DNA of 64,000 nt from Rattus norvegicus. Taxonomy: Eukaryota; Chordata; Mammalia; Rodentia; Muridae. The stretch spans positions 233,871,102 through 233,935,101 of the forward strand of contig NC_086019.1 in assembly GCF_036323735.1 (NCBI RefSeq), written 5' to 3'. How positions within the stretch are numbered: position 1 is the stretch's first letter; the number at the start of each line of letters is the position of its first letter. This document shows, one piece after another, positions 1-11,665 of the stretch. Both the position numbers and the translations under genes were made by a program. The notes beneath the pieces were generated by a model. It ran no database searches and had not been told where the DNA came from. It saw nothing but the letters and a program-made list of their open reading frames with translations.

Positions 1-1680
1 GAGAGAGAGTCTCCCTGAAGGTGGTCAGTGCACCTCAATAAGCTGGAGCACAGATAAAATGAAGGGGCGAGGAAAAGCAAATGCATTTTCCCTATCTCTG
101 CATCCTGGTCACCATAAGATGAGCAAGTTAGTTCTGTCCTATGTTCTTGCCACTGTAATAGTAATATTTTTGCCTCATACAGAACACAGCAGTGGAGCCA
201 GCTAACTATGGACTGTAGCTTCTGAAACTGTTTCTTTCTTTTCTTTTCTTTTTCTTTTTCTTCTTCTTCTTTTTTTTTTAAACAAAGTTACTCTTGAAGA
301 TGCTTGGCAGAGTGACGAAAACATTGCCATTTTGTATTCTCAGTAAATTTACTGTTTGCTAGACATGCACATGAACACTGGGAAGGTTGGGTTTCTCAGA
401 CCATGTGCTCATACGAGTCACTCTATCATTACCCAGACACCAAGAGGAGAAACATTTCATTCCAAGTCAACTAGAGATGAAGACTATTTACTTCTGACCT
501 TTCCCTGTTCCTAGAGTTTCAGGGATCATATAGGATCTCACAGCATTTAATATATCCTATTGTGTTTTGTTTGTCTGTTGTTTGTTTGTTTTATCTTCCC
601 AGGACTAGAAGACTGGCTAAAAAAATATGGCAACAAATTGGCCTTGAAGCCTTTCAGTTAAATATCCAAAGAGAGATGGGATATCTATGTGTTGGGCTCA
701 CATCTGTGCATGTCTCTCCTTTCTGTACTCTAGACAACAGGCGTCCTGGATACAATGGCTGTTGCCACACCTAGCTTTCTTTTTCTAGTTAAAGGAGACC
801 ACAGTGCTCAGCCAGCCCCTCTCCACACCACACCAGCCTCTGCCTGACTTAGCCTCTGAAACTATGGTAAAAATGAGTATATGCCCAAGGAGGGATGTGA
901 AGTACAGAATGGGGAGGGATGTCTTGGACCTTTAAGTCTATACAGTTTTGGCCACACTTTGAGACCTTCAAGTGCCCGTGCAAATGGAGCTTTCTTAATG
1001 TACACCACCCCTTTTGGCCACTGGTTTGTAGCAAGCTACTTTATAGCCCAAAACTAAAGAAAAGTAAAGAGATACCTAGAAAGATTCCAAATAAGTATAG
1101 GACTGTCAGGAATGTGAGTGTGGGTGGTGGGATTTTTAGTACACTTCTGAAAAATCTGAACACTAAGTTGGGTTTTGAAGAAAAGAAAATCATTAAGCAA
1201 AACTCACAGAAATTGTAAGTGAAGGCCTATTACTATATGCACAGATATCTTTTTCATATTTTCCTGAGAAATAATTTATGAGGATCTTCTATTTGCCATC
1301 CAATAGGATAGCTGCTATTGACAAAACAATAAACCTTTGGAGTCTAGTAATATATAGACAATGATATTATATTATATTTAATTATGTAAGACAAAGGTCG
1401 ATTTGTTGGAAATGATGTGTCTAAGCAGACTGAAATGGGAAGATATGAGAGGTTAGATTAAGAAAGTATTAGAGAGCAAGATGGCGCTTGTACAAAATCA
1501 GGTGGGGTGTAAGGAATGAATGCAGAAGACTATGCTCCACTCCAAAGCCAGGCAACTGGGTTTCTTTCTTTGTGGAGTCAGGAGTGTAGTAGCACATTAG
1601 AAACACTATATCTGTAAGATATTGTATAGATGCCTTGGAAACCAAGCAAGAACCACAGTTCATTGTTTTTGGTTTGTTTA
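1..1680. other. Unique non-coding DNA with a pyrimidine-rich patch
   Basis: No recognisable gene or repeat family is seen. The window opens on the last bases of a GA dinucleotide run. A T/C-rich patch lies at about 231-282, made of TTTTC and TTC units. Frames of 60-99 codons here have no family resemblance and look like chance frames. Confidence 0.6.
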
Positions 1681-1684
1681 TGGA

Positions 1685-1995
1685 ATTCTGGCTAGAATGC
1701 CAGAGAGACCTTCAGAGAAATGACTTATTGTGAGCCACAGAGGGTTCTTGGTTCATGACTGCTTGGCCCCATGGACTTGGACAGAGTATCATGGCTGCTA
1801 GAGCACGCAGTTCACATTATGATGGATAGGAAACAAAGGCAGCAGGAAGGGGTCTAGGCATAGCCACCAAGGGCATGCCCCTAGAAACCTACTTCCTCCA
1901 GCTAAGCCTCACTTTCTATTTTTTACCACCTCCTAATGATGTCATCATGTTAGGAATCCAGCAAGGGAGTCAAGCACTCATTAGGTGAGAGATTT
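1685..1995 (-). mobile_element. MaLR-like LTR remnant, antisense
   Basis: Read on the minus strand this resembles rodent MT/ORR-type MaLR LTRs. On the plus strand it shows the inverted landmarks of that family in order: a 'gtgagccacag' block, a 'catggctgctagagca' block, 'acttcctccagctaagcc', then 'accacctcctaatg'. It is strongly diverged, no intact LTR ends or 5-bp target duplication could be fixed, and the subfamily is uncertain. Confidence 0.5.
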
Positions 1996-2370
1996 CATCA
2001 TCTTTTTGTGCCTGGAAGCACTCAGACCTGAGAGCTTTTCCTGAGAATCCAAGCTGACCCCTTACACACCACACATGCACATTCATGCATGCAGGCATAC
2101 ACAGATGCTTATGGACAGGGAGAGTGAAAAGGAGGAGAAGGAGGGAAGGAGAGGGAGAAGGGGTGGTTACTGGATTGTCAGAGTTCAGCACTGGTATATT
2201 TAGTGTCACAGGTTCTAACTAGCTTCACCACACTCTGTGCCATGCTCTGTATCCAAGTGATGGTCAGGAGGTCAGAAACAATTACAACTCTGGCCCCACT
2301 AGAGCTAACAACTGTGGCCTGGCTTGTCCTTTGCCCTTCCCCTTCCTACAATGTCTGCCTATTGTACTCT

Positions 2371-2565
2371 CTCTGTTCTGTTCTACTCTATTCTACTCTA
2401 TTCTACTCTATTCTACTCTATTCTACTCTATTCTACTCTATTCTACTCTATTCTACTCTATTCTATTCTATTCTATTCTATTCTATTCTATTCTATTCTA
2501 TTCTATTCTATTCTATTCCATTCCATTCCATTCCATTCCATTCCATTCCGTTCCGTTCTGTTCTT
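2371..2565. repeat. Zoned pentanucleotide satellite (TTCTA/TTCCA family)
   Basis: The array is ordered in blocks of related pentamers. 2381-2460 is eight copies of the decamer TTCTACTCTA. 2461-2515 is eleven copies of TTCTA. 2516-2545 is six copies of TTCCA. 2546-2555 is two copies of TTCCG. TTCTG units flank it at 2376-2380 and 2556-2560. All three plus-strand frames stay open across it, giving spurious 117-203 codon ORFs rich in YSIL/FHSI repeats that are not genes. Confidence 0.97.
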
Positions 2566-3445
2566 TCCTTACTCCGCCTTTTTATTTTTCCCCAGTCATG
2601 TTGGTTGGAGAGTATGGGAACCTCCTGCCATCTCTGGATCTTTACCAAGGAACCAGGAATGTTGGCTGCAGCCCTCATGAGTGAAACAAACGTCTTCTGT
2701 ACTGTTTTGCTTCTCACTTTAGAATATATATATTGGAATTTGGGTTTCTACTGGCTCCCTCATTCTTTATCTTTTAGGAGACAGAGAGAGTTGGATAACC
2801 AGGACCACATATGATCCCCCCTCCTGTGACTGGAGAGGGCTTTGGAGTGGGTTTCCTCCTGGATGTCTGTCAGCAGCTCAGTTAGCCCTGCTGGAAGAGA
2901 GCACAACGGGGTCACTCTCTGTGCATTAACCCCAGCGGCTTGCTCTCTCCATCTCTCGTCAGCTGTTCCTTTACCATGGAAAGCTCACACAGTTCAGATA
3001 ATTAAACACTTGTGGGCCATTGTACATTTTCATGAATCAATCAGCAGTGAATTATTTCTGAATGCGCTCATGCAATGAGCTCCAAGTTTCTTTGCCATAT
3101 TTTGCAGATGTGTAGGAATGAGTTGCTCTGAAGCAAATGGAGAAGAAGCTGGTCTCTTACATGTTGTGGGGCCCTTTAATGCCCCACAGAAGGAGTCCCA
3201 GTGTTTTTCTATTTGCAGAGTGCGCGCGCGTGTGTATGTGTGTAATGATAATCTGCCCCATGCCAGTTAGATAAGCTTGAGATCCCACAGTGACTGAAGG
3301 TTCCCTTGGGGAAGTGAGGGTATTTGCATGAGGAGACTTCCGAATTAGCAAGAGGCTGTGTTTCTTAGCATATGTGCAGATATTTTTGCTGTTTCTTCTG
3401 ATTTCGGGTATAGACCTTTGGGTTAGGTCTAAGGGAGAGTTTGTT

Positions 3446-3513
3446 CCATCATCATTATCATCGTCTTTTCCTCCTCCTCCTCCTCCTCCTCCACTTCCTC
3501 CTCCTCCTCTTCT

Positions 3514-3602
<89 letters not shown>

Positions 3603-3692
3603 CTCCTCCTCCTCCTCTTCTTCTTCCTCCTCCTCCTCCTCCTCCTCCTCTTCTTCCTCCTCCTCCTCCTCTTCCTCCTCTTGCTTCCTCCT
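3446..3692. repeat. CCT/CTT trinucleotide tract (homopyrimidine)
   Basis: After a short ATC-rich lead this becomes almost pure CCT repeats broken by CTT units at irregular intervals. By eye 3494-3682 has no purine on the plus strand. Mirror-symmetric stretches of this kind can adopt intramolecular triplex structure. Plus-strand frames read as poly-Pro or poly-Leu (about 3374-3731) and are artefacts of the repeat. Confidence 0.95.
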
Positions 3693-4194
3693 GTGTTACT
3701 TAAATATGGTGGTAAGAAAAGGCTTTGCTAAATTCCAGCTATAGGCAGTGTAACCTCCCTACAATGGAGTACCATGCAGCAGGAATCTATGGGCAAAGTT
3801 AGACGAGGGAGATGAAGAGCTCTGTTAATGGCCATCGCTGATGTGAGGACTTCCTTCCTCATTCATTGCCCGTCCTTGCTCCTGCTTCCTTAGGGTGTCT
3901 CTCTTCCCTGCCCCAGCCCCTTGCTTCAGACTTACCTAGTGGTTTGGTGGCTTTCCCTGAGCTCGCACCATTTCCTACCACACAGACCTTTCCTTTAACA
4001 AAAGTCCTCTTGTGTTGAAACCTTAGTGATGTTCACTTATTAGATCAACAGGGAGAATAGAGCTGGGGGATTGGGATGGGCTAGTCAAAGTCTAACTGAA
4101 GTTTCAGGAAGCTAAATCAATTAAAATGTAAAAGCAAAACAGTCCTGCATCTCCCTGTGTTTGACTTTTGTTCACACCGGACATTTCATTTTTT

Positions 4195-4315
4195 TCCCCT
4201 TTCTGTCTAAATATTTAATACTCGAACCACAACTCCATTCCATCTCTTCCATGAAACCATCTTGATTTTTCCCTCTTTTGAATTCCTATAGTCTGTCTCC
4301 ATGACCTTAATCATG
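4195..4315 (+). mobile_element. L2-like LINE remnant
   Basis: The stretch resembles the L2 segment with 'cacctcttccatgaagccttccctga', here degraded to 'atctcttccatgaaaccat' and 'cttgatttttccc'. It is short and diverged. Confidence 0.42.
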
Positions 4316-4542
4316 TTGATTCTGGGTCAATTTGTAGTGATTGAGTAGTCAATCATCAAACCCCCAAAGGCCTCACTCAAGCTAACAACCTCTACTTGTC
4401 CTTCCTTCTGCAAGGCTTACAGGATCAGCATCTCCTGAACTGTAGTCTCATGACAAGCAATGCTTCACATTTTAGATGGAAAGACAGCATGGCCAAATGA
4501 GTTTGGAAGAAATCCCTATTATGAACTAGGTTCATTTCTGGG

Positions 4543-4544
<2 letters not shown>

Positions 4545-4576
<32 letters not shown>
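4545..4576. repeat. (GT)16 microsatellite
   Basis: Uninterrupted GT dinucleotides. Confidence 0.97.
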
Positions 4577-4578
<2 letters not shown>

Positions 4579-5157
4579 AAAGGAGGTTTAAAAAACTGAT
4601 GGACATGATTTTCTTCTATGTTCCCCAAATCTTGATAATGGCAACGCATTCTTATTAAAATTCTATTTATAGCCTCAGGGTTTTACAACAGCATTTGAGA
4701 TATGTGAGTGAAGATGTTTCTTCCAGAAGAGCACGGGTATCAAGCCCATCTATGGATGTTATTTAATGAAATGGGAAGGAAGGACACAAATCAAACAGTA
4801 CCAGGGACATCCAGGAAAGCTCTGCAACCCAAACAAGAGAGGCAGGAAGAGAGGAGGTGGAAGAGAGGGGGCAGAAGAGAGGAGGTGGAGTGTACAAGGT
4901 GGGGTTGTAAAAGCCTGCACAAGGGGGCATGAGCTTATTCTTAGCAGTGTTTGAGGTCTAGCGGTAACAGAGCAAGAGGTGCTCTCTTCCTGCGTAGATA
5001 CCAGCACCACCCCCTGTACAGAGTTCACTCCAAGGAGGACCCAAGTGCATCTGATGCCTTGCTTTGGCTTGAAGGCCTGCTTTCACACTGTTTGCTCTCC
5101 GACTGGATTAAAACCGACACCAGGCTATATGCCTTGCCCTTCTTTAATTCACTCCAG

Positions 5158-5350
5158 TGTCAGGCATTTCCTCCCTTCTTTATTCATTTAGCAACCATTG
5201 ATCTTACCACTGCTAGGTCCTGGTTTCGTTGATGGGTATTCAGCTGTGTGAAAAATCCATGATTCCTATCCTCGTAGGAATCAAATTCTAGCTGAGTAGA
5301 CCAATAATAACCCAGGCAAACACACCAGAGGCTGACAATAGCAGAAAGTG
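5158..5350 (-). mobile_element. L2-like LINE remnant, antisense
   Basis: Matches the inverted L2 3' end: a 'ttcatt-agcaa' start, a degraded 'actgctaggtcctgg' block, then 'attctagctgagtagacc-aataa' equivalent to the L2 'acattctagtgggggagacagacaataa' segment. Diverged; the bounds are approximate. Confidence 0.5.
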
Positions 5351-6400
5351 CTCCACCGAGGACAAATAACTCAGGATCACAGGTTAGTTAGTGCGTTAGG
5401 CACAGACTAGGCACAGTGAGCGAGGCTCAGACCTAATAACTGACTGTTCAGACACCGGGTATTCATTGCTTTAGTGACTTGTCTGTAGCCTGCAAAGAGC
5501 ATGTTGAATGAGGACCGTCCTATCCTGGCTTGCACAGGTATGAGCATTTCCTGAAGGCGGAAAAGCCTCAGACTGAGCAGGAGCAGTGGGTGGTTGCTTC
5601 TATGAGCCTGTGCCTCCCTCGTGCCTCTCTGGCACTCACAGAGACAAACATCCCATCTGCACTGTCAGAGCTGTCCATTTAGCACAGTTCTTCAAAGATG
5701 TGAGCATCCTCAGAACCCTGCTAACTTCCTCCACCCCCACCCTCTTGTAATTAATGCAGTGATTTCAAATTAAGACGTTCACATCCAGAATGTTTGTGAA
5801 GAAGAAAAATTGGCAAGCTGTCACCTCTAAATTCCCATCTGAATTGCTGAATGAATAATAATGCAAAAAAAAAATGCTTGCTGGAAATAAATAGAAGCTC
5901 ATTGTGGTGCAATAAATCTTTTCCTATAAAACCCCAGGAAGGAAAGCAGCTCCGCGTTACCTCATTTCTCCCAAGGACCCAGGCCTTCTGTTGAGTCCTT
6001 TCCTGTGCTTTGTTCTTCTCCAGGAGTGTTGGTATGGTCCTCCACCATTTATCCCCCATCATATCAATACTATAGGAGTTTATAGGGGAGGATACCAGCT
6101 GCACAGCTCTTGATAAATGACTTCATTGATTTGAATCAAGGATTAGCTCAGCAAGTGGTACAGAGAGGCACATGTTCAACACAGCCCATTTTATCAGTCT
6201 TTAACCAAAAGAGGAAGATCTTTGATTCTTCCTATAGAGCAAGGCCTAATGGAGTCTCAACCCATGTGGAAGATAAAGTCATTGAAAGTGGCCACTTACC
6301 TTAACACCATGCAATCCACTTGAGTTGGAGATGGTTCTCTCTGGAAGGTTCTACACAGGTCCTGATGCATGGGGTAGACCTGGGCCAACCCATAGATGAC
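5350..6400. other. Unique non-coding DNA with an AT-rich, possibly constrained block
   Basis: No gene or repeat family is recognised. The segment 5745-5950 is AT-rich, has several TAAT and ATTAAT cores and lacks simple repeats, a texture often seen in conserved non-coding elements. That reading is inference only. Confidence 0.4.
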
Positions 6401-6405
6401 ACCTG

Positions 6406-6443
6406 ATTATTATTATTATTGTTATTACTATTATTAATTATTT
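6406..6443. repeat. (ATT)n tail next to B1
   Basis: Imperfect ATT repeats directly precede the antisense B1, consistent with a decayed A-rich SINE tail that became a microsatellite. Confidence 0.85.
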
Positions 6444-6586
6444 AGTTTTGAGACAGGGTCTCTCTACATAGCTCTGGCTGTTCTAGAACTTGCTATATAG
6501 ACCAGGCTGGCCTCAAACTCAGAGATCCATTTGCCTCTGCCTCCCAAATGCTGGGACTCAAGATGTGCACCATCAAACCCAGCTGT
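6444..6586 (-). mobile_element. B1 SINE, antisense
   Basis: 7SL-derived rodent B1 in full antisense order: 'gagacagggtctctctac', 'gaccaggctggcctcaaact', 'gcctcccaaatgctgggact' and a degraded 'caccatcaaacccagctg'. The ATT-rich tail lies on the left, as expected for minus orientation. Confidence 0.93.
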
Positions 6587-6747
6587 AAAGATCTCCTGTA
6601 ATCCAACACTGAAAGAACTACTTCTGTATCGTGACAATGTCATACAAAGGACAAACTTTTGCACTCTCTCACGCACAATCTGTTAGACAGTATGGATAAT
6701 CATACAATCAACACTATTCTTCTCTACCTATTCAACATATGGGAGAG

Positions 6748-6902
6748 AGGTGTCAATATGTATGTTATAATCTCATTTGATGTCTAAACTAATCCCCAGT
6801 ACATTTTTGCCCCTACCATGAAGAAGTAGCTGAAGCCAAGAGACATTAAATATACCAAGGCCATACAACCAGCATGTAGGCAGACCTAGGACTGAAGTGA
6901 GG
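6748..6902 (-). mobile_element. MIR SINE, antisense
   Basis: It shows the antisense MIR core in order: 'taatctcatttgatg', then 'agccaagagacattaaata' and 'aaggccatacaaccagcatg', and ends near 'gacctaggactgaagtg'. This corresponds to the MIR segments 'gaggttaagtaacttgccc', 'aaggtcacacagctag' and 'gattcgaaccc'. Confidence 0.7.
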
Positions 6903-6904
6903 GA

Positions 6905-8140
6905 CTCTCTCGCTCAAGGAGAGCAGTCACTTTTATACGATTCTTCACTCTGATCTAGGGTCAGAGGCAGCAGTGGACAACACACAGTATGCATCCTCTT
7001 CTCCTTCCTCCTCCCCTCCATACACTTAATGAGGTAAACATTGGACCACAGATCATAGTGAGAGATGCTAGTCTGGGTAGTTGCACAAGGCACAGCCCTC
7101 ACAGTCTCTAGGCCATAAAAGCTCCCATACAAAGCCCAGTGAAAATTTAATATTTCGGAAAATTATGTGCTGGAGAAGTCCTTGCAAGGCCAGTATCAAA
7201 TGGAGGCCAAAGGAGATCTGTGCTAGTTAATGCACAGCTAAAGCAGGGAAGGATGGGAGGGAAGAGGCCAGAGACCAACCCTAGAAGAAATTTTATGAAC
7301 TACATCGTTGAGAGTAAATTTGGCACGGAAACATGTTGAATTTTAAAAACATGGTGTACTAAAACAACTAACTTACCAACCAACCAACCAAAACCAAAAC
7401 CCACATTAAAAACGACAAACGCATAGTGTGAGGGAGGAGTGAGATTTGAAGGTAAAGACCCGGATGTTCTGGCCACTGAAGTGTAAAGCGGCATGTGGGG
7501 ATGGGGGCCTTGTGAAAGTCAGGTCCGTAGGCAGCAGAATAAAGCAAAGTGGCAGTGGAAGGTGGAGAGCTACAGATAACAGCCCAACCTACCTCTCATT
7601 GGATTGGGCCTTGAGGGGCTGGGGGTGGGACTAAGTTGTCAAATATGACCCATCTTGTCTGTCTGGGAACCAATCATATAGGGCCTTGAGGCCTAGTTTG
7701 CCTCTTACAGCTTTTTCCACCTCTCTCCCCATCTCTGTCCAGGCAGCCTCTGGACTCAGTTGCCAGAGCTCTCCGTCACCTCTGTGCAGGGATCAAGTTC
7801 CTTTCTACTTTTAGTCCTAGAAAAGAAAAATCACACCTCTTATATCCTACGCTGAAAGAACATCATCGAAGAGACAGACATCTGCTAACACAAACAGAAC
7901 GATGTGGACTTTCCCAATGTTTTTACTTTTTCAGTAGTTGCTTATGTGGAAAAAAGGCCTTCTTCATAGGAGGTAGGGCAGGGGCTATGGTATAAACAGC
8001 ATCTGTTGGAACCCATTAGTACCCTTATCTGATTTGAAGTCACTTCCTGTCTATGAACCAAACAGTGTGAAGGTCTGGAGAAGAAGGTGGCCTGCTCAAA
8101 GTGCAAAGCTGTTGACTTTCTTCTCTCTCTGACAAGACCA
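6905..8140. other. Unique non-coding DNA
   Basis: A CCAA-rich patch lies near 7370-7400. Nothing else is recognisable. The frames are short and unsupported. Confidence 0.5.
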
Positions 8141-8142
8141 AA

Positions 8143-8383
8143 ATCAGTGGCTAGGGAGATAAGCTTGTTTAGTGGAGAGCTTGTTCTGCAAGCCCAAGGA
8201 CCTGAGTTCAGTCCCCATATTCCCATGTGCAAAAGGATGTAATCCCAATGCCCAGAAGGTGGAGACAAGTAGACTTCTGGGGCTCACCGGCCAGTTAGCC
8301 TAGCTTACTTGATAAGTTCCAAGCATGGGTGAGATTGTCTGAAAAAATAAGGTTAGTACCTGAGAATGACTCATCCAAGTGGA
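8143..8383 (+). mobile_element. B4/RSINE1-type SINE
   Basis: The tRNA-like head reads 'ggctagggagataagcttg' and 'gacctgagttcagtcccc'. It is followed by the B1-like body 'tgtaatcccaatgcccag', 'gtggagacaagtagac' and 'ggctcaccggccagttagcc', the order of the ID/B1-fusion B4 family. The element runs into the AC microsatellite, the usual tail of this family. Confidence 0.85.
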
Positions 8384-8444
<61 letters not shown>

Positions 8445-8448
8445 ACAC
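8384..8448. repeat. (AC)n microsatellite tail
   Basis: AC dinucleotides with one CAAAC interruption near 8437, directly after the B4-type SINE. Confidence 0.96.
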
Positions 8449-8449
8449 G

Positions 8450-10840
8450 GGGCTGGGGGTAGTCGAATTAGAAAAAAAATAGCTTTGCCTTATAGGACTG
8501 GAAGCTACAAGCTTTCTGAGTTTCTGCCTTTCCCTTAAAAGCCGCCTACTCATTCCAGTTGCCTGGTGTTTGGGGATTAAGCAACTTTAAAGCAAGGAAA
8601 TGAACTCATTTGCTAACCACCACCTACGTTTTTCTATACATCTAGTAAAAGCACCAAATTTTAACCTAAGACCATAAATTCAAGCTCTTCTTTCCTTTGT
8701 GGATAAAAAAGTGCAGGGCTTGGGTCTTGCTGAGAACAGTGAATGATGGCCTGAGAGTCGATGTCACGGGGGGTTTGTGTCCACCAGACCCAGGTGTTAT
8801 GGCTTGTTCACAAACCACCAACACTGGGCACCATTTTTAGAAACCTCTTCTGAGTTATCACAAGCAATATGATTTCTGAGGTTCACATATTATCTCTGCG
8901 TGTGACAGAGAGCTGAAGAAAACATAAATGAACGTCTATAGAAGTGTGCTAAAGAAAGGTGGGATGAAGCAGTGTTTAATTGAGAGCAAGATGGGACATT
9001 TTTCACGCTGATGCCTGTGTCAGATGTAATCACCACCCTTGCCATCTCCTGTCCTCTCATCCCTTTCTTCTGTTGTCTGACCTATTGTTCTTTCTTTTTG
9101 CCCTTCCACCTCTGGTTCTCCATTCTAGCACAGAGTGACAGGAAGAAGAGTCTCACAGATAATGAATTGCAGTTTTAATTTGGCTTGTTTTCAGGGATTC
9201 TAGTCCTGACTTAATGTATTAACCGAAGCTCCAGGATTTAATCAAGGAAAGGAGGCCATCAGGAAAAAGACAATCAGCTTTTGCAGGTGAGGGAGCCCAA
9301 AGTCATTTGCATTAGATGTTTGGTCCAAGCTCTTTCAGGAGGGAACTGAAAGCGTTCAGGAGCTGTACCCTTCTAAGAACAGGCTTGCAGGAAGCTCCTC
9401 TGATGGTTTATCCTGTTAAGCCATCAATATCTGGAATCATCTGCGTTCATGGACCATTTGGGAAAACATTAATTGACCAGAAAGAGGCTGTGGATATTGT
9501 CTCAGAGCCTCTTGAATTCTTCAGAGATGGCTGGTCTTGACCCGGGGTCTTGACTTTGCCCCCCTGAGACTCTGGCTTTTATGAGACAGGGCGGGTCTGT
9601 TGCTAGAGGTCAGGCAGCACCAGACTAGAAAGGTTAAGTAATTTCAGAATCTCACTGGAGCTCCTCCTCCTAAGAATTTGACTGTGGACACCTGGGTGAC
9701 TGTCTCCATTATGCCTTTGGGAGGTTTTGCCTGAAATTTAAGCAAACAGGGAAACAAAGATACCCGCAGCACAACAAAAATTGAAATGGACGAAGAACCA
9801 TTGATTGTAATTCTTCAACCCGGGACTTCAGATGCCAGTAATGAGTAATGACTGCCAGGAATAAACACCCATGGAGTTCCTCCCTGAAACCTAACTGCTT
9901 TCTTGTTACTTAATATTTGCAGTGCTTAGAGTGTACTGGGGCTGCTGCACTCATTTAAAGAGGCACGCCCCGAGTTCTCAGTGCAGCCAATCATAGCTAC
10001 ACACACCAAACGGTGTGGACAGGAAGACATTTACCTGCTGCTTTCCTTGGCTGCCCTAGGACCACTCCCCACCCTCCCACCCCGCAACACACACTCAGCA
10101 GAAGGACTCTGTTTCTCTTTCAACTGGGTTCCTTGTTTACTGAGAGAAAAGAAGTCGGGTGATCAAAGCAGGAAGTACTTTGAGGGAACTGGGGATGTTC
10201 TTAAGAGCAAAAGGGGCAGTTAAGAGGACAGCTGAAATGGAGCTAGGAAGGGGCTTATTAACCAAATATGCAGAATGTGGAATGATCTGGGGAGGCATTC
10301 AAAAGAGAGGATCACAATATTTGAAAAGTAAGTCAGTGGTCTTCCCAAGGACTCCAGAAGGCAATTGCTTGAGTATTCAGAAGTGCTCTGGTACTGAAGC
10401 ATTTCTATGCCCCTGTCATTTAGCAAGACAAATAGGTATATGCCCAGGAACTATAATGGAGAGCATCCTGTATCACATCCAAGCTTCCATTGCAGGACTG
10501 AGCCTCGCCAACTCTTGCGGCTTCTGCCAGCCCTTTTTGAATTTATTCATCACAGACATAAGCCATCCTCCTAACACTTCAATTTTACATTGGATGCATG
10601 AAGCCAAGAAAAGGAAGGAGGTCTTAAAAGCCAGAAAAGAATGGGGGATAAGTCAAGGGTGAAGGGAAACGTCTCCTCACTACTAGGAGGCTCAACACTC
10701 ATTATACATAGAGAAGGGTCAGTGACTACTGATACTTACACTAAGGAACAAAATACCGAACCAAACCACCACCGGATTCTAGCATGAGAGGTTAGTCTAT
10801 TATCTCTCCTTTCCAGCAGGGGTTAACTCTGGGTCTTCCC
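8450..10840. other. Unique non-coding DNA
   Basis: No repeat family is recognised. An octamer ATTTGCAT lies at about 9304-9312 next to a region with several TTAAT cores (9160-9250). An open frame of 167 codons at 10159-10662 (+) has no recognisable domain and no supporting features, so I treat it as non-coding. Confidence 0.5.
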
Positions 10841-10841
10841 T

Positions 10842-10975
10842 ATCGCTGCAAGTATGTCAGGCAGTTGTACAGAGAGGATGTGTAAGTGGAACCAGTGAAT
10901 TAGTCAAGCATATAGTTCATCTGTCGCAGAACTTAAGGATCCTGGTAGCATCTGTGGCATCCACACAACCGGCCA
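10842..10975 (+). repeat. Diverged direct repeat, copy A
   Basis: Shares ordered blocks with 11545-11665: 'gctgcaagtatgtca-ggcag', 'gaggatgtg', 'ccagtgaattagt-ca' and 'gcagaactt-aggatc'. The family is unknown. It is either a local duplication or two copies of a low-copy transposon. Confidence 0.6.
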
Positions 10976-11273
10976 TGCTTCTTGACCCTCTGCTCTCTCC
11001 ACTTCCTTTTAGTCTTTATTTCAGTTAGGAGAGAGGCCGCTGGGACAGCTTGGGAGCCAGAGTGCAAGGCTTTCTTTTGAGGAGTCTCAACAGAACTCCA
11101 GAGCTAGCCTATAGCATCTTAGAAAGTTGGAGGATCTGTGATTTACTTTCTCTGGGTTAGTTTAGAATTGGGAAAAGAGGCTATAAACTAGAAAATCAGC
11201 CGAGTGCCTTTTTTTATATATAGTGTATTTGCTGACCAGTTTTAGGTTTAGAGCTTTAAGACTGAGATTTATG

Positions 11274-11276
<3 letters not shown>

Positions 11277-11305
<29 letters not shown>
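11277..11305. repeat. Poly(T) run, 29 bases
   Basis: An isolated homopolymer. No SINE or LINE body is recognised on either side, so it cannot be assigned to a retroposon tail. Confidence 0.95.
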
Positions 11306-11310
<5 letters not shown>

Positions 11311-11544
11311 TCCTCTCAGACACTTGAAGTTAAATAATGCCTCGGGCCTGGCCTCATCTGCAGATCAAGCCTTCCAGTCCCGTAGATAGTGACAGACCCA
11401 TATGCATTTTGAAAGCCTGATCTTACGCTGTATTTTCTGGCTTTTCTACCTACGTGTAGAATTTGTTAGCTGTCCAAAGAGTCCTTCGGTTGGGAGCTAA
11501 GTCACCTGCTGTGAGAACAGAGACAGCAAGGCAGGCGCTGCCCA

Positions 11545-11665
11545 TCCCTGCAAATGTGTCACCAGGCAGCTGTCTAGGGGATGTGCCGGTGATCACTGTT
11601 TAAATCCAGTGAATTAGTTCAGCCAGAGCAGAACTTCAGGACCATTGCAACATCCAACTCCAGTT
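11545..11665 (+). repeat. Diverged direct repeat, copy B
   Basis: Partner of 10842-10975, about 700 bp downstream in the same orientation. The shared blocks include 'ccctgcaaatgtgtca', 'ggcagctgt', 'ccagtgaattagttca' and 'gcagaacttcagga'. Confidence 0.6.

Noticed and set aside
2203..2814. 203-codon frame and overlapping 117-118 codon frames
   Set aside because: They are produced by a pentamer repeat that lacks stops in all plus frames. The protein is YSIL/FHSI repeats with no domain.
3374..3731. Polyproline and polyleucine frames
   Set aside because: They come from the CCT/CTT tract read in different frames. There is no conserved flanking sequence.
10159..10662. 167-codon frame
   Set aside because: No recognisable domain, no repeat or exon signals. 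Frames of this length occur by chance in 64 kb with six frames.
11277..11305. Poly(T) as the tail of an antisense retroposon
   Set aside because: No SINE, LINE or gene-derived body is recognisable on its right, and no flanking duplication was seen.
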